A DNA stretch of 64,000 bases from Chloroflexota bacterium (GTDB lineage: Bacteria > Chloroflexota > Anaerolineae > Anaerolineales > Villigracilaceae): positions 62,001-126,000 of the forward strand of contig JAAENC010000128.1 in assembly GCA_024224815.1 (NCBI GenBank), given 5' to 3'. The notes below the pieces were generated by a model. It had not been told where the DNA came from, ran no database searches, and saw only the letters and a list, made by a program, of their open reading frames with translations. The first letter of the stretch is position 1; each line of letters opens with the position of its first letter. Positions 1 through 8,279 of this stretch are shown here, in pieces. The position numbers were made by a program, and so were the translations under genes.

Positions 1-240
1 TTTCGCCCTGTTCCAGGACGTTTGGCAAATCTTCTCCTAGATCGTTATAGCGGCAGCGGAGAAGCCCCCGTTGCTCGTGACCTAACGCTTGACCAGATGG
101 CTGCCCGTATAGGCACAACGCGTGAAATGGTTTGCCGCGCCCTCTACAAATTTGCGGATGACGGGATCATCGAGATCAATCGCACAGAATTTCTCATCTC
201 AGATGAAAGCTTGCTCGGAGAAATTGCCCACCGAGACTGA
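1..240 (+). CDS. Crp/Fnr-family regulator, C-terminal fragment (5' end outside window)
   Basis: The reading frame is open from the first base and ends at a TGA, so only about 79 C-terminal residues are visible. They form the winged-helix DNA-binding part of a Crp/Fnr regulator: a scaffold helix with LTLDQMAARIG followed by a recognition helix with E-M-V-C-R. This matches the complete regulator at 1394-2068, which has LTLGDMASMVA and E-V-V-C-R at the same places, so the two are neighbouring paralogues. In Fnr-type proteins the Glu and Arg of the E-x-x-S/C-R pattern read the TTGAT half-site. The ligand-binding domain is outside the window, so the signal cannot be judged. A TTG at 22 is not a real start because the homology begins earlier. 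A strong hairpin terminator follows. Confidence 0.85.
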   Translation, partial: FRPVPGRLANLLLDRYSGSGEAPVARDLTLDQMAARIGTTREMVCRALYKFADDGIIEINRTEFLISDESLLGEIAHRD

Positions 241-300
241 CTTGTTTTGGGCTTGCCTCCACTACATTAGCTTTTTGAAAAACATTTTTCTTCTACCATT

Positions 301-346
301 AAATCAAAGAGCCGCGTTTCAAAAACGCGGCTCTTTGATTTTTTTT
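301..346. terminator. Bidirectional intrinsic terminator
   Basis: A perfect 19-bp stem (301-319 with 323-341) with a three-base loop is followed by a T-run on the + strand, and its left side gives an A/T-rich tail on the - strand. It lies between the converging ends of the Crp/Fnr fragment and the membrane protein gene, so it probably serves both. Confidence 0.9.
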
Positions 347-358
347 GTGCTTTAGAAG

Positions 359-1222
359 CTATTCAGCAGCCTCATATACTTTCAACAAACGTTCCTTAAA
401 AAGTGGAATGAGAGCAAAAACGACCACGCCCAGTCCTAAGAAACCGTTCAAATAATAATCGACAGTAGCGTGTCGTACCCAACCGACCGCAAATCCGGCA
501 ACCATGGCGAATAGACCACCGATGAGCATCAGGTACCAACCAGATTCTTTACGGTTTCCCAGTTGGTAGATAGCGGCAGCTAAGAACCACCATGCCATCC
601 AAAGACCGATAAAGCCAACATAAGTTATTGCAATGCCTTCGGCAAACATCGGGCGCTTAGGGTGTCCATATAGTACGCGGAATGCTGCGTGACCATTGGC
701 AAAACTATAGGAAGCTGTCACACCCATAGCTAGGAAGGATAAGAAATCGACCATTTTTTGTTGCGTATCGCCTTTGTCCATCAGGAGGATGGCGAAAAAC
801 GGGATCAAGCCAATCATCATGGTCGCAACTGCTGGAGGGAATCCGCCATATTTGGTACCAACGAAATTCATCCACGGCACGATCATATACGCGCCACCGA
901 TCGATGGGAATGAACAAGCGAATAGTGCTGCGCCACGTGCCCAACCTTCGCCATTATAAAGAGGTTTGACAAGAACCAGCAGGGCAATACCGGCGAGAAG
1001 GGTCATTGTGCCCCAGAAGGGGAAGAAGAAACTAACCAACCAGGTGGTCAGAGTCAGCAGATGCCATTTGGCATTCCCATCCGCTTTGAATTGTTCAATA
1101 CGTTCAAGCTGGAGCTCAAGAATAGGATTCACCATATTAAATGATGAAAAAGGGACAAAGGCAATCATAAGAATTGCCGCGATCAAGATGATCCAAACTA
1201 CGGTTTTTGACTTCGTTAGCAT
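359..1222 (-). CDS. Polytopic membrane protein of unknown function, possible Crp/Fnr target
   Basis: This encodes 287 residues with about seven hydrophobic segments (near 8-28, 55-85, 98-120, 130-148, 180-215, 228-248 and 255-275), joined by short polar loops. I do not recognise the family. It is rich in Trp, Phe and Gly and has a few membrane-proximal His residues (for example WVRHATVDYY near 248-258), but no haem or metal motif that I can name. The start is supported by AAGGAG about ten bases upstream. Divergently placed is a Crp/Fnr regulator (1394-2068), with a TTGAT-N4-GTCAA box between them. A possible -10 (TAATAT on the minus strand, 1273-1268) would put that box near -41, the class II activator position. 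A role in oxygen- or nitric-oxide-responsive physiology is possible but is inference. Confidence 0.8.
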   Translation of the reverse strand: MLTKSKTVVWIILIAAILMIAFVPFSSFNMVNPILELQLERIEQFKADGNAKWHLLTLTTWLVSFFFPFWGTMTLLAGIALLVLVKPLYNGEGWARGAALFACSFPSIGGAYMIVPWMNFVGTKYGGFPPAVATMMIGLIPFFAILLMDKGDTQQKMVDFLSFLAMGVTASYSFANGHAAFRVLYGHPKRPMFAEGIAITYVGFIGLWMAWWFLAAAIYQLGNRKESGWYLMLIGGLFAMVAGFAVGWVRHATVDYYLNGFLGLGVVVFALIPLFKERLLKVYEAAE

Positions 1223-1294
1223 TTTTGCTTCTCCTTGAGAAAATAAAAAGATGAATAGGTAAGTGGATATTATCCGATTGTGTAATTTTTCACC

Positions 1295-1308
1295 TTGATA
1301 TTTGTCAA
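1295..1308. promoter_or_regulatory. FNR/Dnr-like binding site TTGAT-N4-GTCAA
   Basis: TTGATATTTGTCAA matches the Fnr-class consensus TTGAT-N4-ATCAA at nine of ten defined bases. It sits in the divergent gap between the membrane protein (359-1222) and the Crp/Fnr gene (1394-2068). Relative to a possible minus-strand -10 at 1268-1273 its centre is near -41. Relative to a possible plus-strand promoter (TTGTCC 1325-1330, 17-bp spacer, TAAAAT 1348-1353) it is near -59. Both are plausible activator positions. The promoter elements themselves are weak predictions. Confidence 0.6.
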
Positions 1309-1393
1309 GAATGTCACAAAGAGATTGTCCTTATTTACTTATTCGTGTAAAATTTATGACAATATTAGAAGTTTTGAATGGAGAAATAGCAAG

Positions 1394-2068
1394 ATGGATG
1401 ATTTGATTGAAAGGTTTGCAAAATCCGAAATATTTAGCAAGTTCACCATCTCCGAGCAGGAAGAACTGGCGAGTCTGGCGACTCGCCGGGTGCTGCCTAA
1501 AGGATCTATCTTATGCTGGCAGGGCGACCCATGGCCTTTTGTATTCTCTATTGTGTCTGGGTTGCTAAAATCTGTAATAGCATCTCCGGATGGGCGTAAT
1601 TACGTTGTGGCCACATGGGGGAGTGGGGTTGAGTTTTGGGGGCATACTCTCTTTGATGGTGATGGGATGCCATCAACTGCCGAAGTCATTGATGATATGA
1701 TTGGCTACCAGTGGCAAGGAGAAGATGTGCTCAGACTTGTATTTCGTAACAACGAAGTAGTTCGAGCGCTTTTGCACCGTCAGACCCAATTGATCCGTAA
1801 GCGAAGAGAAAGTATCTACAATCTGGCTTTTAATCCTGTAGCCAGTCGTTTGGCGAAGTTAATCGTTGAAAAATTTGTAGATGTGGAAAGCCCGACCGTA
1901 CAACGTGATTTAACCCTTGGAGATATGGCCTCTATGGTTGCCTCCTCGCCGGAAGTAGTTTGCCGCATCCTTTATCAATTCCAGGATAATGGCTTTTTAC
2001 ATGTTGATCGCGCTACCATTACATTACGCGATCGCCAAGGATTGGAAAAAATAACGGAGCCAGGATAA
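1394..2068 (+). CDS. Crp/Fnr-family transcriptional regulator
   Basis: This is a complete regulator of 224 residues. Residues 1-140 form a cyclic-nucleotide-binding-like beta-roll (G-S-I-L-C-W-Q-G-D, then V-S-G-L-L-K), followed by a dimer helix (about 120-150) and a winged helix (about 165-215). The recognition helix carries E-V-V-C-R, equivalent to the E-x-x-S-R of Fnr, which fits the TTGAT-type box upstream. There is no N-terminal Cys cluster, so it is not a classical 4Fe-4S Fnr; a Dnr/NnrR-like or other ligand is possible. The frame is open further upstream (to 1295), but the ATG at 1394 has GGAG about ten bases before it and gives the normal family length. It is paralogous to the fragment at 1-240. 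Confidence 0.88.
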   Translation: MDDLIERFAKSEIFSKFTISEQEELASLATRRVLPKGSILCWQGDPWPFVFSIVSGLLKSVIASPDGRNYVVATWGSGVEFWGHTLFDGDGMPSTAEVIDDMIGYQWQGEDVLRLVFRNNEVVRALLHRQTQLIRKRRESIYNLAFNPVASRLAKLIVEKFVDVESPTVQRDLTLGDMASMVASSPEVVCRILYQFQDNGFLHVDRATITLRDRQGLEKITEPG

Positions 2069-2096
2069 TGCTTTAAAGGTGATCTAATCTGGATAT

Positions 2097-2130
2097 AAAA
2101 AACACATCCTTTTTTTGGATGTGTTTTTTT
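2097..2130. terminator. Bidirectional intrinsic terminator
   Basis: AAAAAACACATCC pairs with GGATGTGTTTTTT around a T-rich loop, and T-runs are available on both strands. It lies between the converging ends of the Crp/Fnr gene and the PHP gene. Confidence 0.88.
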
Positions 2131-2155
2131 ATGAATAAGGTATTAATAATTTTCG

Positions 2156-3217
2156 TTATCTCACATAAATCGGATTGCTAAAGATCCAGCCTCGTCTTCT
2201 CCCTAAATAACGTCTGTATGCTTCAACTCGATATACACCAGGCTCAGAAGTAATATGCGTACAAACTTGCTGCTTTTTCCACTCTTTAATCACTTCACCA
2301 TCTTTAAGCAATCGAACCTCTGCCAAAGATGGGAAATGCGCCTGTAACGTGACTCCGCCCTTCGCTACGATCTCGTCGCCCATTATAGCGGAATCAAGCC
2401 TACCCTTAGCCGTGAAGCGGAATCCGCTTGTCGGGGCCGGCAGGTCGTTGCCAACAAAAATATGTCCTGCGCGGAAAGCGTTCAGGATCATCCTTCTATC
2501 TAAAATAGGGTCGCCACTCAGTTCTTCGGGGAGTAAAAGGTGATTATTAATTTGCGCAAAATGGATTTCATAAGGGAAAAGAGTGCGTTTGAGCGGCCCC
2601 ATGCTTGCGTGCATGGCATGGGCATCTGATCCTGCTACGGCGACAATCTGTTTTCCTTCGCTAAGAGTCTCATCCCATTTTTTTAGCGTTTCTTCTTGCG
2701 GGGCAATTGCTGTAAATTTGGGCAAATAAGCAAAGAAAATAGCATGGAGCTTTGTTTTGATACGCCCTTTAAATTCGCTTAATCCGTTCCAGATTTCGAT
2801 GCCCGTAAAACCGTGTATATCCCAACTTACCCAATTGTAGTCAGCTTCATTGATAGCAGCTTGCGGCGGGTCGAAGGGATGTGCAATAAAAGAGAGACCT
2901 TCGGCTTTATTGATGGCATTGAGTAAGCTTTGGGGATCAGCGGCGTGCTGAGAGAGTTCTTGGTCTGCACCAAAAACCAGCAAATGATTTTTTTGCGGTT
3001 CACGGTCTTGGTCGTGAATTTCTTCCCCGATCAGCATCAGCACACGCTTGTTGCCTTCTTTATAGTAGCCTTCTGGCCCCTGAACAAAAACATTGTGGTC
3101 AGTAACGATAACGGCATCAATATTTGCTTTGAGAGCGGCTTTGGCGATGTCGGCATGAGAGCCTGTTCCATCAGAGTAGCGGGTGTGCATATGGAGATTT
3201 GCGATAATTTCTTTCAT
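2156..3217 (-). CDS. PHP-domain metal-dependent phosphoesterase
   Basis: This 353-residue protein has the PHP (polymerase and histidinol phosphatase) fold signatures in order: H9-x-H11 with a following D16 (NLHMHTRYSDG), T-D-H-N near 40, E-E-I-H near 65, F-I-A-H-P near 135 and G-S-D-A-H near 200. These residues bind two or three metal ions and hydrolyse phosphoesters. The C-terminal 100 residues look like a beta-rich add-on ending in ...IYVR. The exact substrate (nucleotide, oligonucleotide or sugar phosphate) cannot be told from the motifs. It is transcribed alone, divergent from secG, with 92 bp between the two start codons. It begins at an ATG giving MKEIIANLHMH, with the first ligand His at residue 9 as is usual. 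Confidence 0.88.
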   Translation of the reverse strand: MKEIIANLHMHTRYSDGTGSHADIAKAALKANIDAVIVTDHNVFVQGPEGYYKEGNKRVLMLIGEEIHDQDREPQKNHLLVFGADQELSQHAADPQSLLNAINKAEGLSFIAHPFDPPQAAINEADYNWVSWDIHGFTGIEIWNGLSEFKGRIKTKLHAIFFAYLPKFTAIAPQEETLKKWDETLSEGKQIVAVAGSDAHAMHASMGPLKRTLFPYEIHFAQINNHLLLPEELSGDPILDRRMILNAFRAGHIFVGNDLPAPTSGFRFTAKGRLDSAIMGDEIVAKGGVTLQAHFPSLAEVRLLKDGEVIKEWKKQQVCTHITSEPGVYRVEAYRRYLGRRRGWIFSNPIYVR

Positions 3218-3309
3218 TATTTCTTACTCTTATCTTCTTTATTATGCTGTTTGACGATTTTACACCATCACAGGTATAATGCCTTCGCTAAAATTTAGGA
3301 GGCTCGTTC

Positions 3310-3534
3310 ATGATTAAGTATATTGATATTGCTCTGATTATAACGTCAGTTGCGCTGATTATCAGCGTGATTATGCAAAGTAAAGGTGCTGGGCTGGGAG
3401 GCTTGGCCGGCGGCGATACAGGTGGTGTTTTCACCGCACGTCGTGGTGTTGAAAAAACCCTTTTCCGCGCAACCATTGTTTTAAGCGTTATTTTCTTCGC
3501 GTTGGCGATTGCAGCCGTACTGGTTTCTCGCTAA
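3310..3534 (+). CDS. secG: Preprotein translocase subunit SecG
   Basis: This 74-residue protein has the SecG plan: a first membrane helix (about 5-23), a conserved cytoplasmic loop with Q-S-K-G-A-G-L-G-G and a Gly-rich stretch followed by R-R-G-x-E-K, and a second membrane helix (about 52-72). SecG assists the SecYE channel during protein export. The start has AGGAGG about eight bases upstream. It is a stand-alone gene, as is common for secG, and is followed by a long hairpin with a T-run. It lies just upstream of an exported solute-binding protein gene, but there is no sign of shared transcription across the terminator. Confidence 0.93.
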   Translation: MIKYIDIALIITSVALIISVIMQSKGAGLGGLAGGDTGGVFTARRGVEKTLFRATIVLSVIFFALAIAAVLVSR

Positions 3535-3548
3535 GCAAAACGCGTACT

Positions 3549-3612
3549 AAGAAAGGTCGTTTTCTTGGTGTTGGATCTATAGATTCAGCCTCGAGAAAAG
3601 ACCTTTCTTTTT
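3549..3612 (+). terminator. Intrinsic terminator of secG
   Basis: AAGAAAGGT..TTTTCT (3549-3566) pairs with AGAAAA.ACCTTTCTT (3594-3610) around a loop of about 27 bases, followed directly by a T-run. It ends the secG transcript. Confidence 0.8.
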
Positions 3613-3620
3613 TATTATAA

Positions 3621-3696
3621 GACCTAAGACTTTAGAACTGAGAATAAGACTCAAGAATTTCCTAAAGTCTGATGTCTTAGGTCAAAAGTCTAAAAT
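3621..3696. repeat. Imperfect inverted repeat abutting the next gene
   Basis: GACCTAAGACTTTAG (3621-3635) is mirrored by CTAAAGTC (3662-3669) plus GTCTTAGGTC (3674-3683), with a few extra bases inside the right arm. The right arm runs on as short A/T-rich 'GTCTAAAATCT' units directly into the start codon at 3699. A similar 'TCTAAGGTCTAATATCTT' precedes the start at 29275, so this is a dispersed intergenic family. No transposase is attached. Confidence 0.6.
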
Positions 3697-3698
3697 CT

Positions 3699-5381
3699 AT
3701 GAAAAAACTTCGTTGGCAAATTCTTGTTGTTATCATCACTTTGGTTCTTGTTGGGATCTTGTTATTAAGTCAGCAGCCGGTTAGCCAAATAACAACTATT
3801 CTCACGCAGCCGACTAGTGGAGGGGTTTATACCGAAGCACTGATCGGCTCCATGAGTCGCCTAAACCCTATTCTGGATAGAAATAACGCAGCCGACCGTG
3901 ATGTAAACAGGCTCCTCTTTAGCGGCTTGATTCGCTTTGATTCACGCGGGATGCCTCTCCCCGACCTCGCAGAAGCGTGGGGAACCTCGCAGGACGGTAC
4001 GATCTACAATTTTTCTATCCGTCCCAACGCTATTTGGCACGATGGTCAGCCCGTCACTACGGACGATGTGATTTTCACCATCGAACTCATAAAAAACAAC
4101 GTCTCCTTTTACCCGGCCGACGTTAAAGCCCTCTGGGATGAAGTCGAGATTAAGCGCTTGGATGAGAAAACCATGCAATTCCGTCTCCCCGAGCCTTTTG
4201 TCCCCTTCCTCGATTATTTAACCTTTGGCGTACTCCCACAACACCTTTTGGGAGGCATTCCCGCAGACCAGATCGCGAATGCGGAGTTCAATTTGAATCC
4301 TATAGGGAGTGGCCCTTATCAATTTGACCACCTTCTCGTCGAAGAGGGCCAAATTACAGGTGTGGTTTTGACCATATTCGAACAATATCATGGGCAGGAG
4401 CCTTATATCCCGCAGATGGTATTTCGTTATTATCCCTCTTCTGTAGCTGCGCTGGATGCTTATCAGCAAGGCGAAGTGATGGGAATTAGCCAAGTTACAT
4501 CTAATATTCTCGATAGCGCCCTTCTCGAGGAGGAGCTTTCTCTTTATACGAGCCGTCGCCCGGAGATGAGTTTGATTTTCTTCAATCTCGATAACGGAGA
4601 AAAACCCTTCTTTCAGGAATATCCTGTCCGAGAAGCGCTTTTAACGGGACTCAATCGTCAGCGCATGATAAATGATCTTTTACGTGGGCAAGCCATTCCC
4701 GCGGACGGTCCCATCCTTCCTGGCTCATGGGCTTATTACAATGGCATTGAGCATATTGATTATGATGCCGAAGCGGCTTTAACCATCCTAAAAAGAGAAG
4801 GTTATGTTATTCCTGCCGAGGGTGGAGAAGTTCGTGCAAAAGAAGGGCAATTTTTAGCTTTCACGCTACTGCACCCTAACGACACTTTACACACTGCGCT
4901 GGCTGAATACGTTCAGCGAGATTGGGCAAAATTGGGCGTACAGGTTAGTTTGGTGGCGATGCCTTATGAGCAGTTAATTCACGAAAATCTCGCCAATCGG
5001 CAATACGAAGCCGCGCTGGTAGATCTGAATTTAAGCTATACCCCCGACCCCGACCCTTACCCATTTTGGCATCAAGCCGAAGCAACGGGCGGTCAAAACT
5101 ATGCCCAATGGGATAACCGTGCCGCCAGCGAATACCTTGAAAGAGCGCGTGTCACCGCCGATATTAACGAGCGTGCGCGTCTTTATCGAAATTTTCAGGT
5201 CATCTTTGCTGACGAACTTCCCGCTTTGCCGCTTTACTTCCCAACCTACACTTTTGCGGTCGATGCCCAAGTGAACGGCGTGCAAGCTGCGCCTCTTTTC
5301 GATACGAGCGACCGTTTTAACAATATCGATGATTGGCATTTGCTCACGCGCCGTGCTATTGACCTAACCCCGGCACCTTAA
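3699..5381 (+). CDS. ABC-type peptide/nickel-class solute-binding protein (SBP family 5)
   Basis: This 560-residue protein begins with a positively charged N terminus and one hydrophobic segment (about 7-25) with no lipobox Cys, so it is probably membrane-anchored or secreted. The rest is a family 5 extracellular solute-binding domain: L-N-P-I-L-D near 58, L-A-E-A-W-G-T-S-x-D-G near 95, R-x-N-A-x-W-H-D-G-Q-P-V-T-T-D-D-V near 110, and I-G-S-G-P-Y near 200. Such proteins capture oligopeptides or similar ligands for Dpp/Opp-type importers. No permease or ATPase gene lies next to it, so its transporter is elsewhere or it acts as a receptor. There is no clear Shine-Dalgarno sequence: the start directly abuts a repeat, and a start a few codons later cannot be excluded. 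Confidence 0.88.
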   Translation: MKKLRWQILVVIITLVLVGILLLSQQPVSQITTILTQPTSGGVYTEALIGSMSRLNPILDRNNAADRDVNRLLFSGLIRFDSRGMPLPDLAEAWGTSQDGTIYNFSIRPNAIWHDGQPVTTDDVIFTIELIKNNVSFYPADVKALWDEVEIKRLDEKTMQFRLPEPFVPFLDYLTFGVLPQHLLGGIPADQIANAEFNLNPIGSGPYQFDHLLVEEGQITGVVLTIFEQYHGQEPYIPQMVFRYYPSSVAALDAYQQGEVMGISQVTSNILDSALLEEELSLYTSRRPEMSLIFFNLDNGEKPFFQEYPVREALLTGLNRQRMINDLLRGQAIPADGPILPGSWAYYNGIEHIDYDAEAALTILKREGYVIPAEGGEVRAKEGQFLAFTLLHPNDTLHTALAEYVQRDWAKLGVQVSLVAMPYEQLIHENLANRQYEAALVDLNLSYTPDPDPYPFWHQAEATGGQNYAQWDNRAASEYLERARVTADINERARLYRNFQVIFADELPALPLYFPTYTFAVDAQVNGVQAAPLFDTSDRFNNIDDWHLLTRRAIDLTPAP

Positions 5382-5395
5382 CGAAAGGTTGAAAA

Positions 5396-5902
5396 ATGTC
5401 AACGCCTGAAAAAGACCAAAAATACCTCGAATCCGCCCTTCCTGAACTAAAAAAATATTTACTTTCAGATACGCTCTTTTACCCGATGGGACAACTGCCG
5501 CGCCTGACCATTGGCGGATTATTGCTCGCCCAAAAACGTCTACAAGCCGGGAATCGCGGGACGCACCTCTTCCCAGAACTTGATTCCGTTAAACAAAAAT
5601 GGTACGCGGCCTGGACAAAAAAAGCCGCCCGCGAGCAAGAATCCCGTCTTACGCTTTGGCGCAATTATCTCAACGACTATCAAAACAGACCCACCGAATA
5701 CGCCGCCGATTACCCCAACGAAGTTCGCTGGCGCGTCATGCTCGAATTGCTCATCGCCGAAACAGATGAAATCCCCCCCGAACTGACAGCCCTGGACAAA
5801 CTTTTGCGCGCAAAACTAAAAAAAAGTAATTTTATTTGGGATGAAAGTTTGCAAAGTGAATTTGACGAAGAGAAATTTTGGTTTTTATACGGAAAACTAT
5901 AA
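5396..5902 (+). CDS. Hypothetical soluble protein
   Basis: This 168-residue protein is rich in charged and aromatic residues, with no signal peptide or membrane helix. It is mostly helical by composition (LPELKKYLLSDTLFYPMGQ near 16-34, an Ala/Glu/Arg-rich stretch near 70-90, and a Leu-rich stretch near 115-140). I do not recognise a domain. The start ATG has GAAAGG about seven bases upstream and lies 14 bp after the solute-binding protein gene, so the two are probably co-transcribed, and the M20 peptidase gene follows 45 bp later. Its coding nature is supported by the operon spacing and by the absence of longer overlapping frames with a sensible product. Confidence 0.7.
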   Translation: MSTPEKDQKYLESALPELKKYLLSDTLFYPMGQLPRLTIGGLLLAQKRLQAGNRGTHLFPELDSVKQKWYAAWTKKAAREQESRLTLWRNYLNDYQNRPTEYAADYPNEVRWRVMLELLIAETDEIPPELTALDKLLRAKLKKSNFIWDESLQSEFDEEKFWFLYGKL

Positions 5903-5947
5903 ATTGAAGTCCAATAACACCCGTTATTGACTATGCAAGGAGAAACA

Positions 5948-7318
5948 ATGACAGACAATCGCGAAAAAGCATTAGCATACGCACAAGAAAATAAAGAAAA
6001 ATTTCTCGATGAACTCAAAGAAGTTCTTCGAATTCCTTCTGTTTCTACTGATTCTGCCCACAAAGACGATATGCTCCGCACTGCTGAGTGGATGGTGGAA
6101 AAACTAAAAGAGCTAGGCATGGAAAATATCGAAATTTTCCCTACTGCAAAACACCCTGTTGTTTACGCTGATTGGCTCCATGCAGAAGGTGCGCCAACAG
6201 TCCTGGTATACGGACATTATGATGTCCAGCCCGCTGACCCCCTCGACTTATGGGAAACTCCTCCTTTTGAGCCTTCTCTTCGCGGAGACAGCCTCCACGC
6301 ACGCGGCGCATCAGATATGAAAGGGCAAGTCGTTGCAACGATGAAGGCGATTGAAGCTATTGTGGAAAACGGCGGGCTTCCAGCCAATATTAAGTTCATG
6401 ATCGAAGGTGAAGAAGAAATTGGCTCACCGAGTTTAGTTGAGTTTATGGAAACGCATAAAGAACTTCTCGCTGCTGATTTTTGTCTAAACGCCGATGCTG
6501 GTATGCTCGGAAAAGAACTTCCCAGCATTACCTATGCCTTGCGTGGGTTGGCATATTTTGAAATTCATGTCAATGGTCCCAGTCATGATCTGCATTCCGG
6601 TCTTTTTGGTGGCGCGGTGCGTAACCCGGCCAATACATTGATGACTCTCATCGCTGGCATGAAAGATGCTGATGGGCATATCCAATTACCCGGATTTTAT
6701 GACAAAATTCGCCCGATCGATGATGATGAACGTGCTGAATTAGCGCGTTTGCCAATGAAAGAAGAATTCTTTTTGAAACAGACAGGCTCTCCTGCTTTGT
6801 GGGGAGAAAAGGGTTATACACCCGTTGAGCACGTTGGCGCACGTCCCACCCTCGATGTAAACGGAATGCTCTCTGGTTTTACTGGTGAAGGAGCAAAAAC
6901 GGTTCTCCCCGCGAAGGCAATGGCAAAAATATCCATGCGCCTTGTACCTGACCAAACTCCAGATGAAGTGTACTTGCAACTCAAGCAATATATGGAAGAA
7001 AACACTCCCGAAGGCGTAAGCTGGGAGATTAAGATCGAACACGGTGGCAATCCTTCTATCTCAGAGATGGGTGGTGTTGGCGTACGCGCAATGGCTAAGG
7101 CCTTCAAAGATGTTTGGGGCGTTGATCCCCTCTTCAAACGCGAGGGCGGCTCGATCCCTGTTGTGGGGAATATGCAAGATATTCTTGGCATCGAATCTGT
7201 TCTAACTGGATTCGGCTTGCCCGATGATCGTATCCATTCTCCCAATGAGAAGCAAGATTTACCGACTTGGTATCGTGGTATAGATGCGCTGATCCATTTT
7301 TTCTACAATTTAGGATAA
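5948..7318 (+). CDS. M20-family dipeptidase/metallopeptidase
   Basis: This 456-residue protein is a di-zinc M20 peptidase of the CNDP/PepV-like group. The metal and catalytic motifs appear in order: Y-G-H-Y-D-V-Q-P near 86, R-G-A-S-D-M-K-G near 115, E-G-E-E-E-I-G-S near 150 (catalytic Glu and metal Glu), N-A-D-A-G, the dimerisation-domain His in L-H-S-G-L-F-G-G, and the terminal H-S-P-N-E-K. Enzymes of this group cleave dipeptides or acylated amino acids in the cytoplasm. The upstream neighbour is a peptide-type solute-binding protein, consistent with peptide use. An upstream ATG at 5927 is in frame, but the ATG at 5948 has AAGGAG six bases before it and is preferred. Confidence 0.9.
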   Translation: MTDNREKALAYAQENKEKFLDELKEVLRIPSVSTDSAHKDDMLRTAEWMVEKLKELGMENIEIFPTAKHPVVYADWLHAEGAPTVLVYGHYDVQPADPLDLWETPPFEPSLRGDSLHARGASDMKGQVVATMKAIEAIVENGGLPANIKFMIEGEEEIGSPSLVEFMETHKELLAADFCLNADAGMLGKELPSITYALRGLAYFEIHVNGPSHDLHSGLFGGAVRNPANTLMTLIAGMKDADGHIQLPGFYDKIRPIDDDERAELARLPMKEEFFLKQTGSPALWGEKGYTPVEHVGARPTLDVNGMLSGFTGEGAKTVLPAKAMAKISMRLVPDQTPDEVYLQLKQYMEENTPEGVSWEIKIEHGGNPSISEMGGVGVRAMAKAFKDVWGVDPLFKREGGSIPVVGNMQDILGIESVLTGFGLPDDRIHSPNEKQDLPTWYRGIDALIHFFYNLG

Positions 7319-7374
7319 AGATTATTTTGCAGAGCTTGTCTCTGCTGAAAATAGAAGGAATTTATAGGTAATTT

Positions 7375-8256
7375 ATGGAAGACAAACTGATCTCATACGG
7401 TGGACAAGCCGTAATCGAAGGCGTAATGATGCGCGGGAAAAATGCTTTCGCAATTGCAATGCGCAATCCCGAAGGTGAAATTGAAATACACGTTGAGAAA
7501 CTTGCCAAAATTTATAAATCTCGTTTGGCGAAAACGCCTTTTGTGCGCGGACTTGTTCTGCTTTGGGATGCAATGGGGCTGGGAATGCGCGCTCTCACGA
7601 TTTCGGCAAATGTCCAAAGTGATGAAGAAGAGCAACTTGAAGGGCCTGCGCTCTACCTCACTTTAGCCTTTTCTCTACTCCTCAGTATCGGCTTATTTTT
7701 TATGTTGCCAGCTACTGCTGGTGGACTTGTTGAGCGTTATTTTGAGTGGAATGCCTGGTGGGGAAATTTGCTCGAAGGTCTTGTACGCATTCTTCTTCTG
7801 GTTGGCTATGTTTGGGCAGTTGGACTGATGCCGGAAATTCAGCGCGTTTATTCTTATCACGGTGCAGAGCATAAAACCATCAATGCTTTTGAAGATGGTG
7901 CAGAACTAACCCCTGAGATCGTTGCGACATATTCACGTGAACATGCTCGTTGCGGCACAGCTTTTTTGCTTACACTTGTCCTTTTATCTATTATTGTCTA
8001 TTCAGTACTAGGGCCAATGCCACTTGGCTTGCGCTTGCTCAGTCGCTTGCTACTCATTCCTGTTATTGCGGGCATGGCTTACGAATATATCAAATGGACT
8101 GCTGCGCATCTCGACTCTCCGATCGTCCAGGCTCTTGTACGCCCTAATATGGCTTTGCAGCTTCTCACCACCCACGAACCTGATTTAGAAATGCTAGAGG
8201 TTTCAATCACTTCTTTCAATGCAATGAGAGAAGCTGAGAGAGAATCTGAAGAATAA
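7375..8256 (+). CDS. DUF1385 (YqhQ-like) membrane protein
   Basis: This 293-residue protein matches the DUF1385 family. It opens with Y-G-G-Q-A-V-I-E-G-V-M-M-R-G (8-21), has the P-F-V-R-G motif near 56, and a central Y-S-Y-H-G-A-E-H-K-T-I-N-A-F-E followed by H-A-R-C-G-T-A-F-L. Hydrophobic segments lie near 95-118, 135-155, 200-222 and 228-245. The His/Glu-rich central motif suggests metal binding, but no biochemical function is established as far as I know. It starts 56 bp after the M20 gene. It is followed by a predicted promoter and a structured RNA rather than by a terminator of its own. Confidence 0.87.
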   Translation: MEDKLISYGGQAVIEGVMMRGKNAFAIAMRNPEGEIEIHVEKLAKIYKSRLAKTPFVRGLVLLWDAMGLGMRALTISANVQSDEEEQLEGPALYLTLAFSLLLSIGLFFMLPATAGGLVERYFEWNAWWGNLLEGLVRILLLVGYVWAVGLMPEIQRVYSYHGAEHKTINAFEDGAELTPEIVATYSREHARCGTAFLLTLVLLSIIVYSVLGPMPLGLRLLSRLLLIPVIAGMAYEYIKWTAAHLDSPIVQALVRPNMALQLLTTHEPDLEMLEVSITSFNAMREAERESEE

Positions 8257-8267
8257 ATCCATCATGT

Positions 8268-8273
8268 TATAAT
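8268..8273 (+). promoter_or_regulatory. Extended -10 promoter element for the RNA/TPR operon
   Basis: TGTTATAAT is a consensus extended -10 (TG-N-TATAAT), ten bases after the DUF1385 stop codon. The -35 region is poor (TCTGAA), as is usual when an extended -10 is present. The predicted start is near 8280, at the head of the structured RNA. Confidence 0.6.
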
Positions 8274-8279
8274 ACGGCC

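Noticed and set aside
1295..1393. 33-residue N-terminal extension of the Crp/Fnr regulator
   Set aside because: It would cover the FNR-like box and likely promoter; the ATG at 1394 fits family length and has GGAG upstream.
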